DNA from: Tolypeutes matacus
Taxonomy: Eukaryota > Chordata > Mammalia > Cingulata > Chlamyphoridae
Direction: 5' to 3'
DNA: 64,000 nucleotides
NCBI GenBank assembly: GCA_026826555.1
Contig: JAKSZT010017954.1
Coordinates: 5,608,642 to 5,672,641, forward strand
Within the stretch, counting starts at the first letter, position 1. Each line of letters begins with the position of its first letter. Below the pieces are notes generated by a model. It saw only the letters and a list, made by a program, of their open reading frames with translations, was not told the origin of the DNA and searched no databases. This document shows, piece after piece, positions 1 through 9,819 of this stretch. The translations under genes were made by a program, and so were the position numbers.

Positions 1-818
1 CTGGGGAAAGCAAGCTTTCTACACTTCACTTGAAATGGTAAAACATTGATACCAATTGCCTGTAATACCTAGGGCAACCACTAAGAAAATTATACAAAAC
101 CAGGTACTCAAAAACACTAAATAAATCAAGATGGAATCCTTTAAAAGAAGTTCAGTAATCCACAGGAAGCCAAGAAAAGAGAAACAAGAATGTAAAACAG
201 AGGAAACAAACAGAAACAATGAAATGGCAAGTCCATTCATTAAGTCCTAGTATATCAGTAATTACCGTAAATGTTAATGTTCTAAGTATACCAATTAAAA
301 GACAGAGAATGGCAGAGTTGATTTTTAAAAAACCCTCTATAAGGAACTCACTTCAATTAAAACGAATAGGTAGATTGAAAGTAAAAGCTTGGAAAAAGAT
401 ATATGATGTCAACATTAACCAAGAAAAAACAGAAGAGACAATATTAATATGAGACAAAAATTACTTAAGAGCAAAGGAATTTACTAGAGACTAAAGGGAC
501 ATTACATATTGATGAAAGGATCAATCACCAAAGAAGACACAATTACCTAAATGTGGACATACCAAACAACAAAGCCTCAAAATATCTGAAGCAAAAGCTG
601 ATAGTGCTGAAAAGAGAAAAAGACAAATCCACAATTATAGTTGGGGACTTCTACTCTCAGTAATTGACAGAAATACTAAACAGAAAGCCAGCAAGGATAT
701 ATAAGAATTGAGTAACACAATCAACCAGCAGAATCTACTTGATAAATATGGAACCCTCCACCCAACAACAGAATTCACATTGTTTTCCAAGGACCCATGG
801 AATATTCACCAAGATTTA
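1..818 (+). mobile_element. Old L1 fragment: spacer and start of ORF2 (endonuclease part)
   Basis: Degenerate L1 DNA in sense orientation, cut by the window start. Frame 219-452 translates to a broken match to the N-terminal L1 ORF2 endonuclease region: SVITVNVNVLSIPIKRQR is the degraded form of the usual strand leading into 'NGLN-PIKR'. Text near 640 (attatagttggggacttcta) and the 'cattcaccaagat' end also match the domain. Many stops, so it is inactive. Sequence resemblance is seen; the exact subfamily is not resolved. Confidence 0.75.
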
Positions 819-1884
819 TGGGTTTTAAAGTGATTATTGATGTGTTTACATTTAGGTTTATTACCTTGCCAGTCTTTTCTTTGTAAATATTACTCTTTTT
901 TTCTGCTTTCTTTTGGATTAAATGTAAATTTTTAAATTCTATTTTATCTCCTTTGTTTTCTGATAAGCTATAATTCTTTGTTTTGTTATTTTAGTGATTA
1001 CTTTTTTCAATTTTTCAGCCTACTTTCAAATGATATTTTACTATTTCTTATTTAGCATATGAACCTTAGAAATGAAATATCCTTTCATTTCTCCCCTTCT
1101 GATCTTTGTGCTATTGTTATATATTTTACTTACACAGTTATAAACTCTCAAATACATTGTTATAATTTTGTTTTAAACAGTCAATTATCTTTTAGGGAGA
1201 CTTAAATAATGAGACAACTTTCTTATATCTTTAACCATGTAGTTACCTTTTCTGGTGCTTTCTATTCTTTGTGTAGATTCATATTTCAATCTGGTATGAT
1301 TTTCCTTCTGCCTAAAGTACTTCCTTTAATATTTCTTATAGTGTGAATGTGCTGGTGAGAAGTTCTTTCAGCTATTGTAAATCTGAAAACACCTTCATTT
1401 CACCTTGGCTTTGAAAGATTTTCATTGGTATAAAATTCTAGGTGGACAGATTTTCCTTTCAGTAGTTTAAAAATATTCCTCCATTGTCCTCTCACTTGCA
1501 TTGTTTCCAATGAGAAATCTGATGTTATCCTTTTTCTGTACAAAACATGTATTTTTCCTCTGGCTGCTTTTAACATTTTCTCTTTATGAATGGTTTGAAC
1601 AATTTAATTATGATGTGCCAACAAGTATTTATCATGATATTCCTTATGCTTAAGTTTCATTGAGAAAAAAAAAAAAAAAAGTTTCATTGAGCTTCTTAGA
1701 TCTATAGGTTTATAGTTTTCATCACATTTGAAAATTCTTTTGGTCATTATTTCTTCAAATTTTTCATCCCCTCCCCTTCCTCTCCTCTAGAAACTCCAAT
1801 TACATGTATATTAGGCCACTTGAAGTTATCTCACAGCTCACTGATATGCTGTTCTTTTTCTTTTTACTCTGATTCACTTTTTTT
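819..1884 (-). mobile_element. Old L1 (L1M type), antisense: ORF2 start, spacer and ORF1 part
   Basis: Reading the minus strand gives the L1 order ORF1, spacer, ORF2 start. The plus-strand text at 826-850 (tttaaagtgattattgatg) is the antisense of the DNA just upstream of ORF2, and 1370-1560 is antisense of the ORF1 3' half. It joins 2297-2470 and 3392-4240 into one broken 5' half of an L1, about 3.4 kb including insertions. No open frame survives. Confidence 0.75.
1652..1691 (+). mobile_element. Poly(A)-only insertion with 13-bp target duplication
   Basis: A run of 16 A (1665-1680) sits between two copies of aagtttcattgag (1652-1664 and 1679-1691) inside the antisense L1. The older L1 text needs only one copy of this word. 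The structure is what L1-driven reverse transcription would leave if only the poly(A) tail was copied before integration. Replication slippage would not normally duplicate the flanking 13 bases. Confidence 0.7.
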
Positions 1885-2296
1885 AAAAAAGATTTATCTA
1901 TTTACTTTTTACTGATTTTAAACTCCCCATTTTTTGCTGATTTGTGTCCATTCATTGGGCAATTCTCTGTGTCTGTTTCCTGCCCTCTCCTCTCATCCTT
2001 CTCCTCCTGTCTTCACTGGGATTCGATCCTGGGAACCTCCAATGTGGGAGAGAGGCATTCTGCCACCTGTGCCACCTTAGTTCCTGGTTTATCAGCGCAT
2101 CTTCTCTTGGCTCTCCCTTGTGTCATTCTCCTGTTACATCATCATCTTGCTCCGTGTTTAGGTAGGGCCTGGGCAGCTCACGCATGTACCTTCTATATTT
2201 TTTTTCTTTTATTTTACCAGGAGGTCCTGGGGATCAAACCCAGGTTCCTCCATATAGGAAACGGACACCCAACAATTTGAGCCACATCTGCCCCCT
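1885..2296 (-). mobile_element. DAS-type SINE, long two-module form
   Basis: The minus strand starts with a tRNA-like head (gtggctcaa A box, gtttgatccc B box near 2235-2290), then a linker, then a second degenerate tRNA-like module near 2010-2085, and ends in an A-rich tail (1885-1930 on the plus strand). Flanks tgattcactttt (about 1870) and tgactcactttt (2298) are the target duplication. It interrupts the antisense L1. Open frames over it, up to 112 codons, are by-products of the SINE. Confidence 0.85.
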
Positions 2297-2470
2297 GTGA
2301 CTCACTTTTAATATAATTTGGTATGTCTTCGAGTTCCCTAGTCATTTCTTCTGCCATGTCTAATCTTCTGTTAATCCTATTCAGCGTATTTTTCATCTCA
2401 GTCCTTATAATTTCCTCTTTACAACTTTGATTTGGATATTTTAAAAATATATTCCATGACTACTTTTTAT
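2297..2470 (-). mobile_element. Old L1 antisense, ORF1 5' part
   Basis: Continuation of the L1 at 819-1884 after the SINE. The plus text (cttctgccatgtctaatctt, then gcgtatttttcatctcag) is antisense to the coiled-coil region of ORF1. Continuity across the SINE confirms that the L1 was there first. Confidence 0.65.
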
Positions 2471-2711
2471 TTTTTTATATTTTTTAAACAATTTATTGAA
2501 GTATATCATTCATACATGAACATACATAGACGATGTTCAGTAAACATCGTGATCTTACAAAACAAACATGCATAATGTTATACAGGGCTCCCACACATCA
2601 CCACCCCCACACAAACATCCTGCATTGTTGTGAAACATTTGTTAACAAATCATAAAAGATCACCATCAAAGTATTACTACTAACTATAGTCCGAATCTTC
2701 CTCTCCTATAC
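2471..2711 (-). mobile_element. Younger L1 3' end (xenarthran type), first part
   Basis: T-rich start, then text parallel to the L1 3' UTR at 15925-16100: the words 'acatttgttaacaa' and 'attactactaactatagtc' correspond to 'acatttgttacaatt' and 'attgctactaaccatggtc'. This makes it a 5'-truncated minus-strand L1 inserted in the older L1. It is itself cut by the SINE at 2712 and probably resumes at 3167. Confidence 0.6.
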
Positions 2712-3166
2712 ATTTTTTTAAGAATTTGTTTATTTATTTACTTTTATCCATTTTACCCCCCCACCCCCCCAACTCCTGTTTTTGCTGTTTCTGTGTCCAT
2801 TCACTGGGCAACACTCTTTGTCCATTTCTTGCCCTCTCTTCTCATCCTTCTCCTCCTATCTTTACTGGGATTGGATCCTCGGAACCTCCGATGTGGGAGA
2901 GAGGCATCCTACCACCTGCGCCACCTTAGTTCCTGGTTTTTCAGTCTTCTCATCTTGGTTCTCCCTTGTGTCACTCTCCTGTCACATAATTATCTTGCTG
3001 TGTGGCTTGCGGGGCCTGGCGGCGCACCTGTGCACAGGGCCTGGTGGCCTGCGCGCCTTCTATATTTTTCTCTTTTTTAATTTTTACCGGGAGGTCCCGG
3101 GAGTTGAACCCAGGTCCCTCCATAAGGGAGACGGACGCCCAACCACCCAAGCCACATCCATCCCTC
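2712..3166 (-). mobile_element. DAS-type SINE, long two-module form
   Basis: Same architecture as 1885-2296. The minus strand has a tRNA-like head (near 3090-3160), a GC-rich linker (2995-3060) and a second tRNA-like module (2870-2930), with a T-rich end at 2712-2760 on the plus strand. A 151-codon open frame over 2782-3237 is parallel to the frame in the other copy and so is repeat-derived. Flanks ctcctatac and ctgctatat are a possible eroded target duplication. Confidence 0.8.
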
Positions 3167-3391
3167 TGCTATATCTCTTAAGGTTGACCAAAGATACCCA
3201 AAGTTACAGTCTTTTCCTGTACAGGATAGTCATATAATAAATCAGGCTTAGTTTATCACCAGCATTCTAAAAACCATACTTAGGGAGAAAAATTAGGTCT
3301 GGGGACACTGTATGGTTTCTAATATAGCGAATGTTTAGCCTACCCTGATTATCACAAAATCACGACAGCGAGAATATTTGCATCTCACCTT
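3167..3391 (-). mobile_element. Probable remainder of the younger L1 insertion
   Basis: This stretch lies between the SINE and the point where antisense L1M resumes. It is foreign to the L1M, so I infer it is the upstream part of the L1 3' UTR begun at 2471. The family match is not seen directly. Confidence 0.35.
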
Positions 3392-4240
3392 TTTAAACAT
3401 ACAGAATATTGTTATAAAAAGTATTTTCATGTCCTTGCCTGCTAATTCTAACATCTGTGCCAATTCTGGGTTGTTTTAATTGATTGATTAGCCTCTGTAT
3501 AATAGATCATATCTACCCACTTCTTTGTTTCTTTGTATGTTTTGTAATATCTTATTGGATGGCAGACATTGTAAATTTTACCTTTTTGCATATTGGATAG
3601 TTTTGTATTCTTATACCTATTCTTAAGCGTTGTTCTGGGATACAGTTAAGTTACCTGGAAACAGTTTGATCTTTTCTGGTCTTGCTTTTATGATTTGTTA
3701 GGTGGAGCTGGAGCAGTGCCCAATTCAGGGCAAATTATCCCACAGTATTGAGACAACACCTTCCTGGGTACGTTATTCAATGCCCTGTGCATTCCAGTCT
3801 GACTAGTGGAAAGAGGCGCTGTGCTGGCCCTGTGTGAACACCAGGCAAGTTTTCTAATCCTTTTGGTTTCTTCTCAGGCATAGTCTGATTAGTACTGTGC
3901 TGAACTTTGAGGAGTCTCTCTGCAGCTCTCTTCTCTTCTGTAGTCTGCCCTGTGAACTCTAGTCATCGTGGTCTATGTGGGTACTCAGCACATCTCCTCG
4001 ATTCATGCAGCCTGCTGGGCTTTGCCTAGGCTCTCCCATCCTGTGCCACAGCCTCGAAACTCGAGACAGTAAGCTGCAGCAATTACAGGGCTCACCTCAT
4101 TTGTTTCTTGTCTCTTGTGGATCACTGTTCCTTGGAACGCATTGTTTTATGTATTTTGTCTGGGTGTTTTGGTTGTTTCTGGCAGGACAGTAAATCCCTT
4201 CTCTGTTACTCTGTCTAGGACAAAAGCAAAAGTCCTATAG
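3392..4240 (-). mobile_element. Old L1 (L1M type), antisense 5' UTR
   Basis: The plus text (cttgcctgctaattctaaca near 3434, gttctgggatacagttaagt near 3633, the run 3690-3860, and 4090-4200) follows the antisense of the ancestral L1 5' UTR in order. This gives the L1 started at 819 a nearly complete 5' end around 4240. Open frame 3975-4193 is a by-product. Confidence 0.65.
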
Positions 4241-5277
4241 GAGTTTAAATCTTGGACCAAAGCCCAGCTACAGGGATCTCAGCAAAGAGGGCAGAGTTGG
4301 GAATTCATCACACAGCAACTGGCAGGATTTTTGTTTCTGGAAGGCTCTCTGGGTGACCTTGGTCAGCAATCTTACCGGTCATTTAAAACCCCAGTGGTGA
4401 TAAGATAATGCGCATTCTTTTTGTACTCATATTGGCAATAGAAGAGGAGAAAGAAGAAAAGTTCAAAGTGACTTTTATTTAACATAGAGTTTGCTAATTA
4501 TTTTTTATTGCAAGCAGCTCTTAACCCAATTTTTTAAAATTGCAATATAATAGAATGATAACATTATGACTTTCAAAATAACTTTTAAAAAATCACATTA
4601 AAAATAACTGAGACTATATAGTCCTTATCATTTACAAAGCAATTTCATGCACATTATCTTTTAATCTTTTCTAACTGCCTTAATACAGATATGTACACTA
4701 AGGCTCTTAATGGTTTTTTTGACCTCAAATTTCCTCAGCTAGAGCTAGGACTCAAACTTAGATCATTATTTAACTAAAATGTATAATGTACAAATAATTA
4801 TACACTCTAACTTTAAAAAAAATCACTGTCTTGGGGAGAAGAGTTGAGGGGCTTTTCTAAATTGAGAGAGACCAAACAGACAAAAAAATTTACAAAGCTT
4901 AACTCTTGATTACCTCTTGGTTCAAGAAAACAGCTCAAAAAGATATTTAAGGAGAAAATTGGTAAAATTTGAATATGCTTTCAATACTAGATGGTATAAG
5001 GTAATTATTACAAATTTCATAGGTGGGATCATAATATTGTCTTTTGTAAGGAATGTTCTTATTGTTAGGACATATGTGGTAAACTAATTTGGAATAAAAT
5101 GTCATGACTGCTACAACTTAAAATGGTTCAGGAGAAACTATATGTTTATATTCACACACATATATAAGTAAAACAAATCCAGGAAAATCCTAACAATTCT
5201 TGAATCTAAGTTGTAGGTGTACATATTCACTTTAAGAGTCATTTGACTTTTCCGTAAGTTTGAAAGTTTTAATTTAA
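4241..5277. other. No gene; possible MIR relic at 4600-4780
   Basis: Old AT-rich DNA. From 4241 to about 4380 it may still be L1 5' UTR. Between 4600 and 4780 the order 'ttcatgcacattatctttta', 'tgtacactaaggctc', 'gctagagctaggactcaaac' resembles a decayed sense MIR. Nothing else is recognised. Confidence 0.5.
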
Positions 5278-5290
5278 AAGATGGGGGATG

Positions 5291-5390
5291 GGAAGTGGGT
5301 GTAGCTCAGTGGTTTGAGCATCTGCTTCACATGTATGAGGTCTCGGGTTCAATCCCCAGTACCTCCTAAAAAAAAAAAAAAAAAAAAAAA
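5291..5390 (+). mobile_element. DAS-type SINE monomer, tRNA-Ala-like
   Basis: The head looks like tRNA-Ala: tgtagctcagtgg (A box) and ggttcaatcccc (B box), ending in a run of about 24 A. Flanked by aagatgggggatg (5278-5290) and aagatggaggatg (5391-5403), a 13-bp target duplication with one mismatch. Both Pol III boxes are close to consensus. Confidence 0.9.
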
Positions 5391-5403
5391 AAGATGGAGG
5401 ATG

Positions 5404-6285
5404 AAATAATATTAGACTCTAAGAACAAAGCAAAATCTATGGATGGACAAGGGATGGCTATACATCTATTCCTAATGAAAATAAGGGAACCCAGAATTAT
5501 GAATTTTTCTTCTTTACATGGACCATGTGTACAATCATAGATCCAGCTAAGTGAAATTTGAAATGCATTTACTTTAAACCAGAAATCCATTTGGGTTAAA
5601 GTATTGTAACATTAGTAAGCTAGTATTTATGCAAATGTATTAATGCTTTAAGTCCTCCCTGTTATATCAATAGGAATTCAGTCACTTTTTATTGTAGGCA
5701 TCCATTTCCCAAAGCCTGAGAAAGTAAAGTAAGAAAAATAGACTCTGCTGTTAAGAACAATTTTAACATGAAATTGACTTATAATCTTGAACTGAAAGAT
5801 ATAATCAAACTGTAATGGGCAGTATCCATGTTAAAATCATTTCTGTTTCCTCAACTCTACTTACCCACAGAAAGTGCTCAATATATCTTCGATAACTAAC
5901 TGAAAGAATAACTGTAAAGATAATGACCTAAATCAAAGAGATGATGGTTTACTGATAAGACAACTAAGAACTAAGGTAAACAAGACCAACAAAGGTTACC
6001 TGCAGTTCCTATTTGGCTTCAGTGATCCAATTCAAAGATGAACAAGCCCTTTGGAAAAATGTTCAAGCTCATAGCATTACCTATAGACCGATGAGGGAGA
6101 ATGGACAAGAATACACAACAAACAGTTGCCAGGCAATTCCTAAATTAGAAAATAGGTTATATGTCTATCAAAATGGCAAACCACGGGTTAAAAACCAAGA
6201 CAGATTTTCTCAGGTTGTCAATAGTTCTAAGTTCCCGGGCCACCAAAAGCATATATTAAATACCATGCAGCTTAAATGGCATATA
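5404..6285. other. No gene recognised
   Basis: Unique-looking AT-rich DNA. A 158-codon frame ending at 6489 opens at a TTG near 6013, has no ATG start, and runs into the Tigger terminus, so I do not call it. A short word near 5870-5900 (agtgctcaatatatcttc) resembles an L2 tail. Confidence 0.5.
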
Positions 6286-6536
6286 CAGGCAGTCCTTGGC
6301 TTGCATGGCTCTGATACACACAAATTTCAATTCCTATGGTTAATAACACCAGTCCTCCAGCAGGATGGTTCAAATTTTAGTTACCACTGTGTATTAACTA
6401 TGGAAATACATATAAAGTACAAACTTTGGTACCAGCTCATCAGCCCACAAATTGCTACACAAATAATAGATCCATGTCCTGATGAGTGACCAATCACATC
6501 ATTTCTTTCAAAGGCCGTTGATGGTTGGGCACTGCA
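6286..6536 (+). mobile_element. Tigger-like DNA transposon, left part
   Basis: Begins after TA with caggcagtccttggctt. The far end at 7738 is the imperfect reverse complement (aagaattgcctg). Together with the transposase remains at 7210-7487 this marks a pogo/Tigger-type element about 1.04 kb long once the LTR inserted at 6537 is removed. It is an internally deleted, dead copy. Confidence 0.65.
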
Positions 6537-6945
6537 TGTGGTCTGTTGAATTACATACCCCAGTGAACACATGTTCTTAATCTTAATCTGCATCCTTGGG
6601 GGTGTGAACACATTGTAATTAGGACCTATGGGAGATATTTTTAGTTAAGGTGTGGCCCAAGTGAATTGAGGTAGGTCTTAACCCATATGACTGGAGGCCT
6701 CATAAAAAGAACCCAGAAGTCACAGGAGCCAGAAAGTAGAGGACATCGCTGCATGATGGGAGGCAGAAGTACCAGCCAAAGAACCCCAAGGATTGCCAGC
6801 AGCCAGCACCAGAATGCTACAGTCTTCCAGGAGAAAGCAAGCCTTGCTGAAATCTTGATTTTGGACTTCTTCTAGCCTCAAAACCATTAGTCAGTAAATC
6901 CCCATTGCTTATCTATCTATCATAGCAGCCTGGCAAACTAAGACA
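6537..6945 (+). mobile_element. Solo LTR, MaLR (MLT1-like)
   Basis: Starts TGTGG and ends in aaactaagaca, as MaLR LTRs do. Internal words 'gttaaggtgtggccc', 'atgactggaggcctcataaa' and 'cagcagcctggcaaac' are shared in order with the LTRs at 11208 and 42294. No internal retroviral DNA follows. It splits the Tigger element and so is younger than it. Confidence 0.75.
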
Positions 6946-7738
6946 CTTCACATCTGTTATTGTCCACACACAGACAGCAAACATGTAGTTGTGCAGCCTC
7001 CTTGTCTCCAGTGGTAAACCCACATGACATTTGATAAAAATGGATAATCAGAAGAGGAAATTGGTCAACAAAGATCAAAGTGCAGCAAAGAAATGAAAAG
7101 TAATAATGTTGGAAGTAAACATAAATGGTGTTAGAAAAAAATTATCTGACCATAGGAATTTTGACACTGCCACTGAGATTGTAGACATGGCAGCCAAAAG
7201 AAGTGAAGGTGAACTTTGCAAGCATCAAAGTAAATGAAGAAAGTAGTTGCAACAAAAAGGATAAAGATGTCTGAGAGGAAATGATGCCTGCAAACCACTT
7301 CACAGCAAGAAAACTCTCTGAGATATTTCACAACATTAAAAGTGCAAGGACAAAATGCTGGAAGCAGATTCAAACTTAGAAAGGAGAATAACAGTTGACT
7401 AAGGTGCTCTCTCCATATCTTAAGTTATACAAAGAGAAGACAAGCCCTCTTCAAACTACTCATGATAAGCTTTTTACAAAGAAATAAAATACTTTAATTC
7501 TAAATATTTCAAGTGTTTCAAATTACAGTGTACCAAATAAATGTGTTTTACCTTTTTTTAAAAATTTACTTAACCATTTATACCTGACTGCAAGAATGTC
7601 TTAATGTTCTAACAAAAAATTTTAAAGGTTGGAAACCAATCATAATTTTCCCATTAATCATTAAGATCTCTTTGCACATTTTCAGCTTGCACAGCCATTT
7701 TATGGACCCCAGCTATCACACAGAGCAAGAATTGCCTG
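6946..7738 (+). mobile_element. Tigger-like DNA transposon, right part with transposase remnant
   Basis: Plus frame 7452-7487 reads QTTHDKLFTKK-stop, the decayed C-terminus of Tigger transposases. The DNA just before (7290-7440) also follows the C-terminal region, while most of the catalytic domain is missing. The right inverted repeat ends at 7738. The second target base after it has mutated, so the TA duplication is not intact. Confidence 0.65.
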
Positions 7739-7763
7739 AATTTGCAAAGACAAAACTAAATGT

Positions 7764-8131
7764 AGGGGAGCGAACGTGGCTCAAGCAATTGAGCTCCCGC
7801 CTACCACATGGGAGGTCCTAGGTTTGGTTCCCGGTGCCTCCTAAAGAAGACAAGCAAGACAGCGAGCTGACACGATGAGCAGGGGCAGTGTGATAATGCA
7901 ACAAGAGACACGAGGAAAACATAATGAAAGACAACAAAGCAGGGAGCGGAGGTGGCTTAAGCAATTGGACACCTCCCTCCCACATCGGAGGTACTGGGTT
8001 CGGTTCCTGGTGCCTCATAAAAAGAAAACCAGCACACAACAAACAGACACAGTAAATGCAAACAACGAGGGGGTGGGGAGAAATAAATAAATAAATAAAA
8101 TCTTTTAAAAATATATTCTCATTAGGAAAAG
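7764..8131 (+). mobile_element. DAS-type SINE, dimer
   Basis: Two tRNA-like units, at 7766-7845 and 7941-8020, each with a ggctcaag- or ggcttaag-type A box and a ggtttggttcccg- or gggttcggttcc-type B box. The tail is AAAT repeats. Flanked by aactaaatgt at 7754-7763 and 8132-8141. Inserted just beyond the Tigger end. Confidence 0.9.
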
Positions 8132-8141
8132 AACTAAATGT

Positions 8142-9029
8142 TATACTGTTATAGTGCTGGTAATTAAGCAAAGCAAAATAAAATAATACTGTGGTAAATG
8201 AATTCCATCTTTAAAAATTATTGTATTTTTCCATGGAAAATTTAGTACATTCTTATAAAACAAGGGACATATTGTTGAAGTTACAAAATAAAAATTTGTT
8301 TGAAAATTGGCCCTTTTTAAGTAAAAATCCATAGTTCTGACATTATCAGAAAGACGGTTTTTTTTTAAAAAAAAACAACTGTTCAGGTTTAGAAAACAGA
8401 GAAATTCTTGTGAAGCTGTCAGGCCTGTAAGTAGAAGTGGGCAGAGCCTCAAAATTGCCCCTTTGCCAGGCACTCAGAGCTGCCTCCTGTCCTTGGCTGC
8501 CTGGCCCTCTCCCATTTTGGAGACCAGACTATCAATCCTGCAGGGCAGAAGCTGTCCCCACTTCTTTTGTAGCCTCCAGGAATCTTAGCTGTCTTAGGTA
8601 GCTAATAATTCACTAAATACATGTTGAATGATTGTCAATTTTTTTTAAAAAATTAAAAACAGACATGCAGTGAATTGGTTAGTGAGTACCTTGTCAAGTT
8701 CAGTTTATCTCCTGCCACTGAATTACATCTGTCTTTAAAATTTTTGAGTGGGGAATTTCCAACAGGACCTCCTGACCAGGTGGGCTTTTTCGCTCTACCA
8801 GTGACAGCTGTGTTCTCAAGCCTTCCCTCAGGGGGCTTCTAGGTGGGGTCTAGTGGCCATGTTCTGACCAGTGACCTTCCCTCATTTCCTATACTAACCT
8901 GCCTCAACTGGCACTCTATAGTTATATATAAATTCATTAATGCTCTTTAACGAAGCCTTTGGTTAGGCAAAGAGGAAGAGGCAGAAACAAGGAGCTTCAA
9001 TTTCTCTTCATTGGAAAAGGCAACTTCCT
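8142..9029. other. No gene; L2/MIR-type tail near 8540-8640
   Basis: Unique DNA. The words 'agctaataattcactaaata' and 'catgttgaatga' near 8600-8632 look like the end of an old L2/MIR-class element. Nothing else is identified. Confidence 0.45.
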
Positions 9030-9038
9030 TGATTAAGG

Positions 9039-9148
9039 GTTTTTATGTTTGTTTTGTTTTGTTTTGTTTTTGGAAGTAGCAGGGAAGGAACCCAGGACCT
9101 TGTACATGCAAAGCAGGCTCTCAGCCACTGAACTACACCCACTCCCCA
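9039..9148 (-). mobile_element. DAS-type SINE monomer
   Basis: The minus strand reads gtgtagttcagtggctgaga (A box) and ctgggttccttccctg (degraded B box), then a CAAAA-repeat tail. Flanked by tgattaagg at 9030-9038 and 9149-9157. Related to the monomer at 5291 but more diverged. Confidence 0.85.
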
Positions 9149-9157
9149 TGATTAAGG

Positions 9158-9444
9158 CATTCAGACATAAGATTTAAAAATTATGTATTTTTAATGCTAA
9201 GAGACTTCATGTCTTCAGTTTGCAAGCTCAAAGAGTTTTACTGGGGTCTGAGGTGGCTGCCAAAGGTTTTACAGGGTCTCTGCTCTAAGGAGTATTGGAC
9301 CTCCACAAAATAACTAAGGAGAAATACAGTTTTAAAGGGACTTCCCACTGAGGGCTGGCCAATAAATTTTAGCAACAGGAATACCTGATATCTATTTTAA
9401 GTTGTTTCCTGCCCTGTGCTGCCATTCTCTGCTGTTTCCCAACC
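9158..9444. other. No feature recognised
   Basis: Unique-looking DNA between two SINEs; no repeat, gene or motif array seen. Confidence 0.4.
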
Positions 9445-9455
9445 CCAGAATCTTT

Positions 9456-9808
9456 TTTTTTTTTAAGATTTATTTTTATTTATTTATCTCTCCTTACCCT
9501 CTTATTATTTGTAGTAGCTGTATCTGCTCATCTTCTTTGTTTCTTTAGGAGGCTCCGGGAACCAAACCCAGGACCTCCAATGTGGGAGGGAAGTGCCTAA
9601 TAGCTTCAGCCACCTCTGTTCCCTGCTTTGTTGTGTCTCTCAGTATGTTTTTCCTCTTGTGTCTCTTGTTGCATCATATTGTTGTGTCAGCTTGCCGTGT
9701 ATGCCCGTCGGGCCAGCTCATTGTCTTTAGGAGGCACCGGGAACCAAAACACGGTCCTACCATGTGGTAGGAGGGTGCCCAATCGCTTGAGCCACATCTG
9801 CTTCTCTG
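9456..9808 (-). mobile_element. DAS-type SINE, dimer
   Basis: Minus-strand dimer with tRNA-like units near 9735-9805 and 9550-9622, and a T-rich plus-strand start that is the poly(A) tail. Flanked by ccagaatcttt at 9445-9455 and 9809-9819. Short open frames over it are repeat-derived. Confidence 0.9.
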
Positions 9809-9819
9809 CCAGAATCTTT

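Noticed and set aside
2782..3237. 151-codon plus-strand open frame
   Set aside because: Lies over a SINE; the same frame occurs in the SINE at 1885.
819..4240. Possible active L1
   Set aside because: Broken by several insertions, no open ORF1 or ORF2, strongly diverged.
5291..5365. Possible tRNA-Ala gene
   Set aside because: The A and B boxes are good, but poly(A) follows at once, a target duplication flanks it and the acceptor stem does not pair well; it is a SINE head.
6013..6489. 158-codon plus-strand open frame
   Set aside because: It opens on TTG, not ATG, and its 3' half is the terminal part of a Tigger-like transposon. No family match.
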